DNA from: Owenia fusiformis
Lineage: Eukaryota > Annelida > Polychaeta > Sabellida > Oweniidae
Assembly (NCBI GenBank): GCA_903813345.2
Contig: CAIIXF020000007.1
Span: 35,804,538-35,868,537, forward strand
Length of the DNA: 64,000 nt
Reading direction: 5' to 3'
The position numbers were made by a program, and so were the translations under genes. This document shows positions 9,801 to 24,800 of this stretch, one piece after another. How positions within the stretch are numbered: position 1 is the first letter of the stretch; each line of letters opens with the position of its first letter. The notes under the pieces were generated by a model. The model was given only the letters and a program-made list of their open reading frames with translations, was not told the DNA's origin and did not search any database.

Positions 9801-12800
9801 ACAACGGAATATAACTGATCATTTCTGATCAGTCTCTAGGGATCTGGAATTGCTATTACTTTCTACAGATAACAATTGCATACCTGGGGATAGAGGGTTC
9901 TAAAGCCTGAAAGCCTTATTAAAAAAACTAGGATTTCCAGTAAATTTTTTGCAAAAACTGAAGTGTTTTGGTAGATTTCTCAAAAACTAGTTTTTAGGGT
10001 ATATTTTTCAAGGAACGGTATATTCATGTTTTTTGTTTGTGTTGAGTTTGGTTTTGTTGGCTGTGTTGTGTTGGCTAATTATTGGGTTGTGTTAGCTTGA
10101 CAGTCGATTGTGTTTCTGTGGTCGTTCATTAGTTTGTACCCGGTTGTGCTATGTTGGTTGGTCACAGTTTGTGTTTTATAGGTTGTTCCTGATTGTGCTG
10201 TAATGCTTTGGTTTTATCAGTTGTGTCGAACTCCCGTGCAGTGATATATATACCGAGACACTGCATGGGAGTTCGCAGTTGTGTATTTGGTTGTGCCTGA
10301 TCATGTTATGATGGGTTGGCCATTTTCACAGGAAAATGGATATTTTTCAAAGAATTACGGTAGATTTTAGTAGAAATACGGTACGCAATTTTACAGGAGT
10401 TTTTGCTGAAAAATTCAGTTTAAGTTTTAAGTTTAAAATAGTTTATTTTTGTGTCACTGATATTACAATATACATATAAAATACATAATAAAAACAACAT
10501 TTTGTAACATCCCCAGCCGGTGCCGACTTATGAGACACAGTATACATTATATCTGAGTGTCACCCATTACTACCCCCAATGGGCAGCTTGGGTCAACATT
10601 CGTAAAGACAGAGACAAAAAATGTCCCTGGTAAAAATTTATAATGATATAAATTCAGTCTGATTAATCAGTTTGGCATAAATAAGCAGTTCATGGAATGA
10701 TATTGTCAATCATTATATTAAATACATATATTGCACCTAATGTGATATGGATATTGCATAATAAATACATATATTGTACTAAATGAGAGTAGCATGTTGC
10801 ATATGGTCAAAAATTACAATAAATACAAATATCGCACTAAATGTGAATTGTATCATGCATATGGTCGAAGACTGATATTACAATAAATTCATATATTGCA
10901 CTTAATGTGAGTAGCATGTTGCACTATTGTCAAATATTACAATAAATATGAATATTGCACTAAATATGAAATACACAATGCATACGGTTGAAGACAAATA
11001 TTACAATAAATACATGTATTGCACTAACCAGTTAACCCCCAGGTTACAAGATCCGAATACACACACACATGGACGAATCATCTCTATGGATATCCATTTC
11101 TCGGAGATTTCCCCCGGGTAACAACGTCCAAAACTCGGAGACTTTTCCCCAGGTTACAATATCCGAAAACACACACACGTGGACAAACCATCTTGATGAA
11201 TATACGTTTTGGAAGTCTTGGAGATTTTTCCCCAGGTTACAATATCCGAAAACACACACACAATTATGTTTGTGGATATCCATTTTGAAATCATGGAGAC
11301 TTTTCCCCCAGGTTACAACGTCCAAAACACACGTGGACAAATCACCCTTATTATCCATTTTGGAAGTCATGGAGGCTTTTCCCCAGGTTACAATATCCGA
11401 AAACACACACAAAATTATCTTTATGGATATCCATTTTGAAATCATGGAGACTTTTCCCCCAGATTCCAACGTCCAAAACACACGTGGACAAATCACCCTT
11501 ATTATCCATTTTGGAAGTCATGGAGGCTTTTCCCCAGGTTACAATATCCGAAAACACACACAAAATTATCTTTATGGATATCCATTTTGAAATCATTGAG
11601 ACTTTTCCCCCAGATTCCAACGTCCAAAACACACGCGTGGTTCAAATCATATTTATTATGTCACCATCCAAAAGTGGTGACATATTAATTGTTATGATCT
11701 CCGTTTTTTGTGGCGGCGGTTGGTGGTTGGCGATCGGCGGGTGGCGGTTGGCGTCTAAAACAAATTCTTACAACTTCCAATAACTTCGCAAATACTGTTT
11801 AGACTCGTTTCATTTTTTTAATCACTCTACAGGTTTCAGAAGTTCATATCTGACTTTCTATTTAAGACTTGGCCTTTAAGGACATTTTCAAGGTCAAAAA
11901 AAGGTTAAAAAGGTCTGTTTTCAACTTGCTTCAGATTGACCAATTTTTTCAAAATCATCTACAAGTTATCGAAAGGTTTGACCTTCAGTGACCTTCTCAA
12001 GGTAAAAAAGGTCTTTTTTCAACTTTCTTCAAATTGACCAATTTTTTCAATCATCCACAAGTTCTGAGAAATAATATTGTTAGCAACTAGGTGGTGAGAT
12101 TTTGTCATGTTAATACCTTGTGACATTTTTGACACGGAGACTTTTCCTCCAGGTGGCAACGTCCAAAATACACACGCTGACAAATCATCCTTATGAATAT
12201 CCATTTTGCAAGACTTTAAACCTTTTCCCCTATGTTACAATGTCCAAAACACACGCATGGACAAATCAACGCTATGAATATCCGTTTTGCAAGGTATTGA
12301 GACTATTCCCCAAGGTTACAACATCCAAAACACACACGTGGACAAATCATCCTTATGAATACCCATTTTGCAAGGTATTGAGACTATTCCCCAAGGTTAC
12401 AACGTCCGAAATTACACATGTTGACAATTCATCATTTCAGAAAACATGGAACTTCGTTTGGTAGGTGGTGTTACATCAGGAAGACTTGAAGTGTTCTATA
12501 ATGGTAGTTGGGGCTCTGTGTGTGAAGATTCGTTCGATACTAATGACGCTAAGGTTGCGTGTAGGCACTTAGGTATGGGACCCTTTTGACTCGTAATGTT
12601 GAAACTAGTTAAACAGTATATGAATACTATGTGAAATGGCGGATCTAGCCAAAAAAGTTTATGTACAAAGTTTTTAAGGGCCCAAATTAGTGGGCCTTTT
12701 TGGGAATTACTGGACCTTATTATTTAATTTACTTGTAAAAATAGGCCTTAGATTTTTAAAATATAGGCCCAATTTTTGGTTTTAGGGGCCGCCATATTTT

Positions 12801-15800
12801 TTCAGACTTGTATCGTCCCCCCCCATGTTCGTTTCAGATCCGCCCCATGTGTGGAATGGTTCGTTGTATCCTGCTTTATCTTTTTAAGGTTTGGAGTCTG
12901 AGAGGGCGACTGTAATACAAAGTTCTAATGTCACTGATGGTAACGGCCCCATCTGGTTGGATGATATTGATTGTACTGGAACCGAGAAAACATTGTTTGA
13001 ATGTAGTCACAGAGGTTGGGGAGTTCAGAACTGCAACCATAATGAAGATGTTGGTGTTAGTTGCAACGGAGGACTCCGCTTGGTTGGTGGTGATGCATCA
13101 GGAAGACTTGAAGTGTTCTATAATGGTAGATGGGGCACTGTGTGTGACGATTTGTTCGATACTAATGACGCCAAGGTTGCCTGTAAGCATTTAGGTATGT
13201 GATCTTTTTGACCCATAAGGTTAAAACAAGTTACACAATAATACTATGTGAAATGGTTTATCGTATCCCTTTTGGGTTTGTGTAAAACACGGGTGACCGG
13301 GTAACCAGGTAGCTGGGTGACCGGGTACCCTACCTTCCTACCAGGGTTAGGAATTTGATTTTTTCATTTTATGCCTCAAAACGCCCAACTGACATCCCAA
13401 TCAACGTACCAGTGACACAACCAATCAAGCAAACAACCAAACAAGCAATAACATTTATTTACCGATAAATCAACCGAAATCAAGCAACTAACGTTGTATT
13501 GTACATCGTACACTAATTAACAGATAAAAACGGCAAATAACTTCGTTTCAATTTACGCGTACGTAAATCTTCCAGATTTGTTTAATATCTAGTAGAAATT
13601 GCCATCATAGAAAACAATCATCGATATCCTGTCAATCACTCAGACAATAAATCAAGAAACTAACGTCATTGTACGTGTAAACTGTGTAAATAACTACCTA
13701 GGACTTCCGAAATTCAGTCTCTTACAGGTTCTTGGTAAAATGATAACGTAAAAATATTGAAGGGTAGTCTACTAAGTGCAACTTTAAAAGTTGGTAACCC
13801 TGCAAGGAATGTTAAGTACCCAGTTACCCGGCCACCCGGCTACCCGGTCACCCGGTTTTTTACATAAACCCAATCCTTTTTAGGTTGGAACTTTGAGGAG
13901 GCAACTGTCATAGCAAGTTCTCATGTTCCTGATGGTTCGGGTCCCACATGGTTGGATGATATGAAATGTAGTGGCACTGAAAAAACATTGTTTGAATGTA
14001 GTCACAGGGGTTGGGGAGTTGAGAACTGCAACCATACTGAAGATGTTGGTGTTAGTTGCAATGGCGGACTTCGCTTGGTAGGTGGTGTTACATCGGGAAG
14101 ACTTGAAGTGTACCGTAATGGAAGATGGGGCACTGTGTGCGACGATTCCTTCGATACTAAGGACGCTCGGGTTGCATGTAGACATTTAGGTATATGTAGC
14201 TTTTTGACCCATAAGGCTACAACAAGTTAAACAGTAATACTATGTGGAATGGTTTATCGTATCCTGATTAATCCTTTTTAGGTTGGAACTTTGAGGAGGC
14301 AACTGTCATAGCAAGTTCTCATGTTCCTGATGGTTCGGGTCCCACATGGTTGGATGATATGAAATGTAATGGCACTGAAAAAACATTGTTTGAATGTAGT
14401 CACGGAGGTTGGGGAGTTGAAAACTGCGGCCATCATGAAGATGTTGGTGTAAGTTGCCATGGAGGAATTCGCTTGATCGGTGGTGTTACATCGGGAAGAC
14501 TTGAAGTGTACCGTAATGGAAGATGGGGCACTGTGTGCGACGATTCCTTCGATACTAAGGACGCTCAGGTTGCATGTAGACATTTAGGTATATGTAGCTT
14601 TTTGACCCATAGGGCTAAAACAAGTTAAACAGTAATACTGTTACGTTCGAAAATAACAGAAAGTAAAAACAGCAATTAAAATATGGTAACAATATATTTA
14701 TATTTTGAAAACTAAATAATATAACAATAATATAAAGGAGGTTTAATACTTAAGTGATGTCCAATCAATGATACAGCTTATTCTTGATGTCGATAAATAT
14801 CCTTGACGATCCTTGAGAATGTTCCAGATCACGAAAGTTTCAATAATCGTTAATAGTTCTCCAATGTTTGTAATAATCCAATAATGTTCGTCGTAATCCT
14901 ATAATGTTCGTATCCAATAATGTTTGATGATAATCCACAAATGTTTGATGATAATCCACAAATGTTTATGATAATCCACGAATGTATATGATAATCCGTA
15001 TATAGTGTGTGTTGTAATATATGTCCATATAAAGTCCTCAGGTTGTATGTTGTGTTATAAATGTTCCCACAGTAGGTGTCTTTATTAGTTCCTTTAAGAT
15101 GTCCAGTTGATGACTTTAATTATCTGCTGATGAGAGCCACTGTGCAGTTCCTTTTATAATGTGAAAGAATTATCCAGAAATGAATCTTCTGGAACTACAT
15201 CTTGATTGGACATCTTTAGTGACATGATTAAATTTTAATGAATGGTTATAATTTCTAGAACTCTCTGGTTTGTCAAGGGTTAATGAGTCATTCAGTTCAG
15301 TTTTGTTTACAAGATACAGTGTATAATGTCATTGTGACCTTGACCTAAGATCTCTAATGAAGAATAGCTCAACATATACAGCAAGCATAGATTACAAATT
15401 AAACTATAGGTGAATATAGTAGAATATAATAAACATGTAGCTCACTACTGTAACACCTCCCTCCTTAAAAGAAAAGTTTTGAATGCAATGAAAAACTTTT
15501 ACAATAATATCTTGAGTAGCGAGCGTTACAATTTCTAAAAGTGAGGTTGAGACGTACATGACATTTGTTTACAATAGTGTTTTTATATGCAGTATATTTA
15601 CAAGTATATAATACTTTCTATCGTTACAGTGTGAGTACAATCTAATAACATATAATGTTCTTATAATCCCATACTACAATAATATCTACATAAGTTATGC
15701 ATTAAGTCATAAATACAATACACGCAATAGATCATATAACATGTACAATAGCATACCTTTTTGAGTCTGACAAACACTAATCTAGTACAATGTTTTAAAT

Positions 15801-18800
15801 TATCACATGATCTTATGTAAGTATTTTTTAATAGTACACTCTGATGTTATCAAGTAATCTTGTGACACTATTTAATGATCACCTATGATGCTCACATAAT
15901 CTAATACAATCTTATGGTTCACATAATATCAATTTCACTATTTAGGCAAATGTTTTATATATTGTTAAAATAAAGTGACAGTTATCACAAATCTCTAATT
16001 TGCCTATCATATAATATAGTCTTCATGAGTTAATCATGATAATTTACAATATCTAAATCTTGAATAACATATAGTTGCCATGTACATACAAGTTTGGTCT
16101 GAGAGCTAAGAGCACAAGGTCATGCTGAGTAAGAAATTTATCACGCTCAACATACTTTTTCATCATGTGTAGCTCTCTGCACCTCACAGGGGTATTTCAT
16201 CAATGCAAAAGAAATCATTCAGCACTGAGTCAGATTGTAAGTCAGATATGAGCTCCTTTGGTAGCTCCACTAATGTGAAATTGTTGATTTGTGATTTCAC
16301 AATATACTTGGTTTTGCTATTCCTAAGCATAAGATGTGATTTTATTTCTAGAAACTGTGTGGCCATAGGCAGAATAGTGAGCAGATATTGATTATCAGAT
16401 TTTGTTTTTGGTAATGGACCAACACAGTCAATAAGAACCTTACTAAATGGTTCATCAAATGCAGGTATAGGGTGTAAAGGAGCAACTGGAATTTTCTGGT
16501 TAGGTTTCCCTACCATTTGACATGTATGACAAGACCTACAATACTCTTGGACATCTTGTTTTAATGTGGGCCAATAGAAATGATTGAGTATTTTATGGTA
16601 TGTTTTAGTTACTCCTAAATGACCTGCCATGGGAGAATCATGAGCTAGACTCAAGATTTCCTTATGATATGATTTTGGGACAACAATTTGATGCACAATT
16701 GCCCAATCATCTTCAGGGGAAGCTTCAGGAGGTCTCCACTTTCGCATTAATATGCCATCCTTTTGGTAGAAACAAACAGGGACCTTGTCAGCTTCATCAA
16801 TAGTAAGACATCTTTTATGAAGATCAATGAGTGATGGATCATGCTCTTGTTCATAAATTAACATGTTTTTAGAATGAGGATCATTTTTCAAAGAATCACT
16901 ATCAGAAATAGAGGATGAAACCTCAGAACTAGAAGAGGATGAAACCTCGGAACAAGGAGGGGATGAAACCTCATGAACACTAGCAGAAGAAGATGAAACT
17001 TCATCAAGACTAGCAAGAGCGGGCGAAACCGCATTAAAATAGTGATCCTGCTCAGAAGGTGAATCACCTCTGGCAATAGGCTTTTTCAATGAAGAATATG
17101 CCTCAATAGATGACTGCTTGGCTCGAACAGAAGGCTGTTTCAATGAAGAATTTGCCTTTACAATAGGATAAGGACCATCTTTAACAAGTGGTGAGTGACA
17201 TTCATCATCAAACAAGGAGCTTAAAAACCCACTATCAAAGTCATCTCCCACAGACGAATCCCCGCTATCAGCTAACCTTTTAGCCGTAGCCCTAGTAACA
17301 GCACAAGCAGGATATATATCAGAGTCCTCTTGGACAGAATCCTCAAACAGGATCTTAAGAGGTTCTGGACAAATTATTTGATTCTGGACTTGTCATATTT
17401 TTTTTTCAACGAAATCACATCCAAGGGTTGAATTTTTATTAGCTATTTAGAGAGTGAGTCCTGCCTAGTATTAATTTCAATAAAAAAGTTAAAATAGAAC
17501 CCTATTTGAGAGTCAATCTAATACTTACATTACATTGATAAATTAAGGCAAATCCTGAAATATTTTTAAAGTGCATTTTTTTATGAAATATTATCCAGCA
17601 AGTATTTAAATGAAACGGTCTTATTTAAATACAAATCATAACATGATATTTTTCATGAAACATTTTTCAATGAAATTCAATTGAAGGGTCAAGATAAAAC
17701 GAGCTAATTTAGGTGAAAACCCTTACATGATGATGTGTTTTCATAACTTCTTTCATAAAATTCCATCAAGGGGTGAAGATAAAATGATCGAATTTAAGTG
17801 ATTTAAGGATCACGAGAATATGTTTTCTTTGATATTTTCTATGAAATCCCATCCAATGGTCAAGGTAAAATTTTGATTTTGATTTTGATTTGGTCACGTG
17901 TTCGAAAGATCCATGTAAGGCCCATAGAACCATATAGGAACGTCATTTTGAATGTCACGTGATAGATCCATATAAGGCTTTTAGAACCATTTATGGAAAG
18001 ATGAGGGGAAGCCCCTGACACCTGTTTCACGATTTTTATGCACTTCATTATTGTACCGAAGTTTGCCGATTCGATTCGTCGTATTTCGGAATCCTGGTGA
18101 CAATTTTATACTCCATTGGAGTATTTTTGACCTACTTCTTATGACGGAAATTCCCGAACCTTGTTCGGATTAATCCGGATTTTCTGACCTACCTTATCTA
18201 CCGAGATTTCACGAGTTAACATTCGTCTCATTCCGGAATCCTGGTGACAATTTTATACTCCATTGGAGTATTTTTGATCTACTTTTTCTGGATTTTGCCC
18301 AACTTATTATATCTTGACAACAAGCAAATCAAAAAGTTCGACATGAACGGGTCTCGATCAACTAACCTAGACTATGGAAGCCAGGCACGCTAACCATTAG
18401 GCCAACGAGCTATCGATATGAAAGAACAAAAGTATTATATATTTATACCGAGCGTCAATTCAAAATGATCCTCACTTTTGTCTCCACTTAAATACGACTC
18501 GTCAGTTGTATCCAGAATAGTAGAACGCCTATGGCGCTAGTGAATAACCAAGTCCCAGGTGAGTGGTTCGTATCCCTCCGTGATATACTATTTTTGTTTT
18601 ATTAAATACGACAGAAAGGAGCAAGGTGTAGGTTGAAAACAAGACGTTAGTTTGTTTCAAAACAGTTTGGAAACATTAATCTCTGATAATTTAAGGTTTT
18701 CCACTCCTGAAGGGCCTCTAGATCTATGAAATTCAATAATTCACTCAGTAAAAATACGATTTCTCTGCAACCTGATGTCCAATCAAGATCATTCAAATAT

Positions 18801-21800
18801 ATATGTGTTCCTGACACGTTTGGGCGTCCGGGAATGCTTGTGAAAACTATTTACAAAAGTGTTCCAGAGACCCTTATCTACTTGGCTAAGGTTTTATTTG
18901 AAGATACATTGCCTTATTAGCAGGTAGAGGGGCATACAGAACACAGAAGCAAATGCTATGTTGAAAATTTTCTATATTTCAATTTGAACCTGTGTTTAAG
19001 GGAACATGGGGCAAAACGGCCCTAAAAATTTAATTTTAAGTTGTTCTGTACGGGGAATTTTCTTATCTGTCAATCATCGCGCACTTTGATGTTCAACTTT
19101 ATTAATGGTTTGTGGTTTACATTTTCCGAGTGTTTTATACTTTCCTAGGACTACCTTCTGTGATTTTTCAATGGTCAAAAATATTGTCAAGACTGGGGCA
19201 AAACGGCCCATGGGTGGGGCAAAACGGCCCACCCTCTGTTACATGGGTTTTAAAACCAAAATTAATCAATTACAAGACTCGGCCACACACATAATATCTC
19301 AGACGTTCAAACCTTTGACAGATAAAGTATTCTTAACCCCTACCATAATTCTAGTCATTCGATATGTGTCGGAAGGAAATAAGGTACAAGCCAAATGTTA
19401 AAATCGTTATATTTGAAAACCAATTGTTCTTGCACAATAAGATTTTTGTATGTTATAACATGTGTGGGCCGTTTTGCCCCAAAGACATGTGAATTTTCAA
19501 ATATACGTCATTTTAATTTGCCTAATATTTGAAGCTCGAAATTTTTACAAATAAAGAATAAATGTGCATACTCTTTCTTAAATGTTAAATCAGAACGATA
19601 TTCTTTTGTTGCCGGATTTTTTAGAGATTCTCGTGGGAGGGGTTATTTACAAAAAGAGGGTGAAAAGTAGAATTACCTCTTACGTAAAGCGAGACGCTGC
19701 TTGGTTAAAAATGGGCGGTCGAGAAGGTGGCAGAAATTTCAAAATTCGATTATGTGACTTTTGAAGAACCATCTTTTTATAGTTCAAAAGATATTTCGAT
19801 GGGCCACTTTGCCCCAGAGGGCCGTTTTGCCCCATGTTCCCCTACATGTCACGTAGGCCAGTGTTTTATATGGGGATTATATGTACTTTCCTTGTTTACA
19901 TGAACGTAAATCATTACATGAAATCTGCATTCTTCTGGGTTTAATCTGGGTTTGTATTGTCTTATTGGGGCTTTTCGACTTTAAAACAAACCCTACCTAA
20001 ATGGATTGTGTCTCGGGAACGTTTTTGTAAATAGTTATTATAAACAATTCTGAAAGAATATCACATATTTTTGTCTTCCCGATTTCAGTCATGAATTACG
20101 ACAATTTCTCGTGCAAACATTGGGTAGACGTTGTCATAACCGGATGCCCGAACTTGTCAGGAACATATAGATACTCGAATGATGTTGATTGAACATCAGG
20201 GTTGAGAGAAATCGTAATTTTACTGAGTGGCTTCACGAAAAAATAAGCAGCACTTTAGGCCACCTAAATACAACTCGTCAGTTGTCACACTACTATACCT
20301 AACACCTAGAAATGCATAAGATACTTTGTTTGTCTAATTGAATTGTTTAATATATTTTTGAAAGTGCCTTACTAGCATCTAATTTTCAACCGATAAACCA
20401 TTCATAAGGAACAGACAAATAAAAACAAATACATAATCATTACTAATAAGCCAAATGGGTTGCTCATGAACAGCAAATGCAAGGTATAGTAGTGTGTTGT
20501 ATCCAGTTGGAATCCCAGCGTAATGTTTTTAATTATATGGTTGTGCTTTGATTTTACGCTAAAAACATTTATAACTACGTCAACTTTATATTAAAACATT
20601 TATTATCTTTTCAGTTGTATTAAAATGTAAAATATGATATATGTCAGCTTATTGCTTTCTGGAGAACAGTCAAGGTTTAAATTTGGTACAATGAATCGGA
20701 CACTCATGTAAATCGACATGGTTATAACATTGAACTCAATGCAGTAAATTAGTTATTTCTATGAATCACAGCGGGATTGGTTTCATTTTATATGATTGCC
20801 AACTCTGGCGGTTTTTTTGTAAATGCTTTTGACCGCTGTAAATGTGAAACTGATACAGTATTATTCAATTGTTTTATGTCTTGGTCACATTTGCTCCGAT
20901 TTTCACTACGGCGCCCGGCCGATTGAGTATTGTGTTCAGAAATGTATTCAATTTTGAACAAAATACTCGCAGCAAATGTGATCCAGGCATTACACAGCGG
21001 TATTTCGAACATACTATTGTTGCTTAACCACGACCTAGCCAATTTTAAAATCATACTCCTTATTTAAATCCAAGTAAACGATCAATGTCTAGGTATTTGG
21101 CGTTTGATGATACTATGGCCCTTGGCGAATTATGATTAGATGAATCGAGGTCAACATTAATGTTTCTTGGACAAGGTCATCCCAAGGTCTAAGATAAATA
21201 TTTAGGTATTTTACGTTTCAAGACCTTTGGACAAATTCGATTCAACGATGTATTAAAGTTAAAATGTATAAAGAGATAAAATAGGTTATCTCATATCGTT
21301 TCCTTGTGTGTACGTTTATGTCTCTGCGTAATAACGCAGATGCGAGCAGGTAGTTACCAATCTCACCACAAGGTGGCTCGTTCGGGTCAGATAGCATGGC
21401 GGGTATGGTAGAAAGTTCCCTTTAACTTAAAGTACATCTGTTTTCGTGGTTCAATTTTCATATCACCCTTAAAATGTATCTAATAGCATAACAATTAAAA
21501 TATGTCCAGTGAACGAAAATGCAATACAAGAATAGATATTTCACTTTTTGTGATTTTGTAACAATGGGGTTATTTTTTGTATATGTAACATGGTCATTTT
21601 CACATTTTATATTATTACTGTTCATATTAATCAATCCCTATTCATCTCAATATAACAGGTCCCTAAGTAGGTTGTTTGCAGTTTTACTCTTTTAATACCA
21701 TGTTCACTTTTCACCTTGAGTTATTCAACTATGCAAACTGTGTCAGTTTTATATATCTATTGTTCCCCTATATGGTCTTTCTCACTCACATGTAGCTGAG

Positions 21801-24800
21801 TTTGCATTGGGTGTTGGCTTGTCAGTAGTTGCTGTAAGAGTTCATGTTGTACATTACAGAGCATTGTATTTTAAACATTGAAGTTTGAAATATACTATTT
21901 TATATATATTTTAATTTGAAGTTCGAGTTATTTTATTGCCACCCACGGGCCTTCCACACGCCCATTTACATATAACGCTTTGAAACAACTTTAAAAAGTG
22001 AGCAATGTCAGTGTTGTGATAATAGAGAATTTTCGTTATAAGTTGTTTCAAAAACTTATACGTATACTTAGAGTTTAAAGGGTCTTGTCGAACTAAAATC
22101 AATTCAAATTGATTTTCATAATCTGTACCAAGTGGGGCATAACTATTCCCGATATAGTCAAGCTTCATCATCAACTAGGGACTGCGAATACAATGTCCTT
22201 TGCTAGTGTCAATTATGAACACGATAAACTAAATTCTAGTTGACGGGTCCTTGTAGTGTACGATAAACAAGACCCTTTAAAGTGAATCACTACACGAACG
22301 AGTCGATCATTTCAAAGTTCTCATGAAATTATAAGGTCAATTTTTAAGTTTTTACGTATAAAAGGGCCTTTATACGCAGATTATAAACTTACAGAGTTGG
22401 ATCTCCGCATAGTATATGTGTGGACCTACTGACCAGAATGGCTTATTAAAATTAATCGGCTGAATAGGCATAGTATCCAATCAAATAGCTCGACTCATTC
22501 ATTAGCTGAACTAATTCTCCCTTCGTTATTTCTACAAAGGTGATTCAAAACGATCATCTACAAAAAATATATTTGAGAGTAGATAAATCTGTAAAACCCG
22601 TGTGCTATATCAGCCTATTTGATTCTAGAAAACACATATGCCACAACTAAACATGCTTTACATCAAGGGGGTACGGATGGTATGCCATTGGCCCTTTTTA
22701 TTACCGTCCTAGTAGTCCAACAACATTAGACCTAGCCCGGGCCTCGTTTCTTATCTGACATGTGTTATGGCCCGGCTAGGTCTAACCTCCATGACCATTT
22801 TGCCTTTGATGCGTTAATTTAATCGTTCAGCAGGTTTCGACAAGCGGAACAAATTAAACCCTGAAAACATGGCAATATTACACAAAGAATGTGATTCAAA
22901 CATGCATACATACCTTATAAACACATACACCCCGTCCCGTATCCCCCTTAGACCCTATTGATGCATAATTACGAAAATATTGGAGACAGGTTTGGAAATG
23001 ACGAAAATGTCGGTCAGTTTCGGTAACATCGAAATTGCAAATCGTTTCAGGAATTAACCGTCATCACGGCACTGCATTAACGAACAGTGAGTTTGCAATT
23101 AATAACTGTTTTGCGTGTATACACGCGCTATATAAATTAATCAAAGATACCTGTTATCCTCAAAATTGATCTTTTTATCCCGAGTAATCGCGATAATAAT
23201 TATCAATCTATTTGACAACAATTTCGTTTCGCTGGTACTTTAATTTTACGATCCGGGACACTCAGACGAACAGACACAATGACGGACATGCGGAATGTCA
23301 CTTTAGAGATTGGTAAGTGTAGCCTCATTTTACTCGTATAAATGAACATTTAACACAAAAATATTGTGCTAAATCGCTTGATGTTATGTGTTTTTATATT
23401 ATTGTCAAGTATCAGTTGCACGTTATCGCGGAAAAATGGTTTCGATGGATTCAGAACTTGCATCAAAGGAAAGAATAGTAAGGAGGTTAAACTCAATAAC
23501 GGCCCCAAAAAATTCCTAATAATAAAGAACGCCGTTATTGAGTTTAACGACGTTGAACTACCGTCCTAGGAGATATTTCCCGACGAATTAGGAAATTATG
23601 AAACACCTTGTTTATTGGGTTTATAAGTATAAGTATACGTATAAGTTTTTAAAAAACTTATAACGAAAATTCTCTAATAACGCCCCTCATACCTATTTAT
23701 TACAGGTCGTGTAGACCATTGTTGCCTGATTTATAGCAAAAACATTGACTTTTGCACGTTGATGATGATGATAATGATGATGATGCGCCTTTTATAATAG
23801 ATCTCATATCTTAGAAGCGTATCAGTTCAAAAAATACTAGAAGACCTTACATATTTTGCCATGCACTGCGCCTATTCATTTGGCAATTCAGTTGTAAATT
23901 TTATCTTGAAAAAAATAAATCTTCCAAATTTGTTGAGTTTTCTTGCAGAAATCGCCTACCCCCCCCCCCTCCATCTATTTTGTATGATCACAAGGCGTGA
24001 TTTAAGCTGCTGATATTCTTCTTTAAACGAGTCGGATTTTCAAAATCTATAAGTCATGTAAGTTGGACTCCCTTTATAGAAGCTTTGAACTGAATTTGCA
24101 CTGCTTAATGCTGAAATTTTATTGTTTATCCATACATTTTAAGAAAAAATGTATAAAAAAAGATGTTAAAGCCAAATGTTGCCCTAAAAATTCAGAAAAT
24201 GTAAAAAATTTCGAATTTTCTATGTACAGGCCTTGTTGCCCCTATGTAAATTATCTAATCAAACACTTCGTCCACCATTTTGAAACACTAATCAATCCAA
24301 TCTGTGCTAGCGATTCATAGGGCGAGCCAGTGGGATATTTCCAGGGTTCATACACACCTGGAAATGTCAGGGAAATTGACTTGATTTTCCAAGTGCTGGA
24401 AATGTCAGGTAATTTTAAAATTAGGTCAAAAGGGCCAAAGATGACCGGGAATTTTGAAACGGTAGACATGTCAGGGAAATGTCAGGGAAATTTGTATCAG
24501 TGTTGAAAAAATAATGTTCCAGAGATTAATGTTTCCAAACTGTTTTGAAACAAACTAACGTCTTGTTTTCAACCTACACCTTGCTCCTTTCTGTCGTATT
24601 TGATAAAACAAAAATAGTATATCACGGAGGGATACGAACCACTCACCTGGGACTTGGTTATTCACTAGCGCCATAGGCGTTCTACTATTCTGGATACAAC
24701 TGACGAGTCGTATTTAAGTGGAGGCAAAAGTGAGGATCCTTTTGAATTGACGCTTGGTATAAATATATAATACTTTTGTTCTTTCATATCGGAAGCTCGT

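Larger units (their letters stand above)
8104..12440. other. 4.3-kb intron filled with repeats
   Basis: No exon is recognised. It contains a 1.25-kb inverted-repeat element, a 49-bp hairpin insertion and two minisatellite blocks, listed separately. About 9619-10226 and 10285-10690 hold nothing I can name. A phrase near 10510-10600 (cagccggtgccgacttatga) resembles the 3' tail of a retroposon, but without visible boundaries. Confidence 0.5.
22018..23680. repeat. ~50-bp inverted pair inside the 8.5-kb element
   Basis: 22018-22068 (gagaattttcgttataagtt, then aaaacttatacgtatac) is inverted at 23627-23680. The pair may mark the ends of an internal element of about 1.65 kb. Confidence 0.5.

Noticed and set aside
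11044-11632. Several 76-173-codon frames on both strands
   Set aside because: All lie in the ~75-bp minisatellite and read only repeat sequence.
13880-14583. Minus-strand frames of about 100 codons opposite the SRCR exons
   Set aside because: They recur at each SRCR exon as mirror frames; the plus strand has the domain and splice sites.
17355-17358. TTAA target duplication for the 8.5-kb element
   Set aside because: TTAA is present at both ends, but only counting GATC as the duplication leaves the interrupted coding frame continuous.
19105-19401. 98-codon frame with repeated GAKRP
   Set aside because: It reads the tandem GGGGCAAAACGGCCC motif of the MITE.
21911-22174. 87-codon minus-strand frame
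   Set aside because: It overlaps a MITE end and an inverted repeat.
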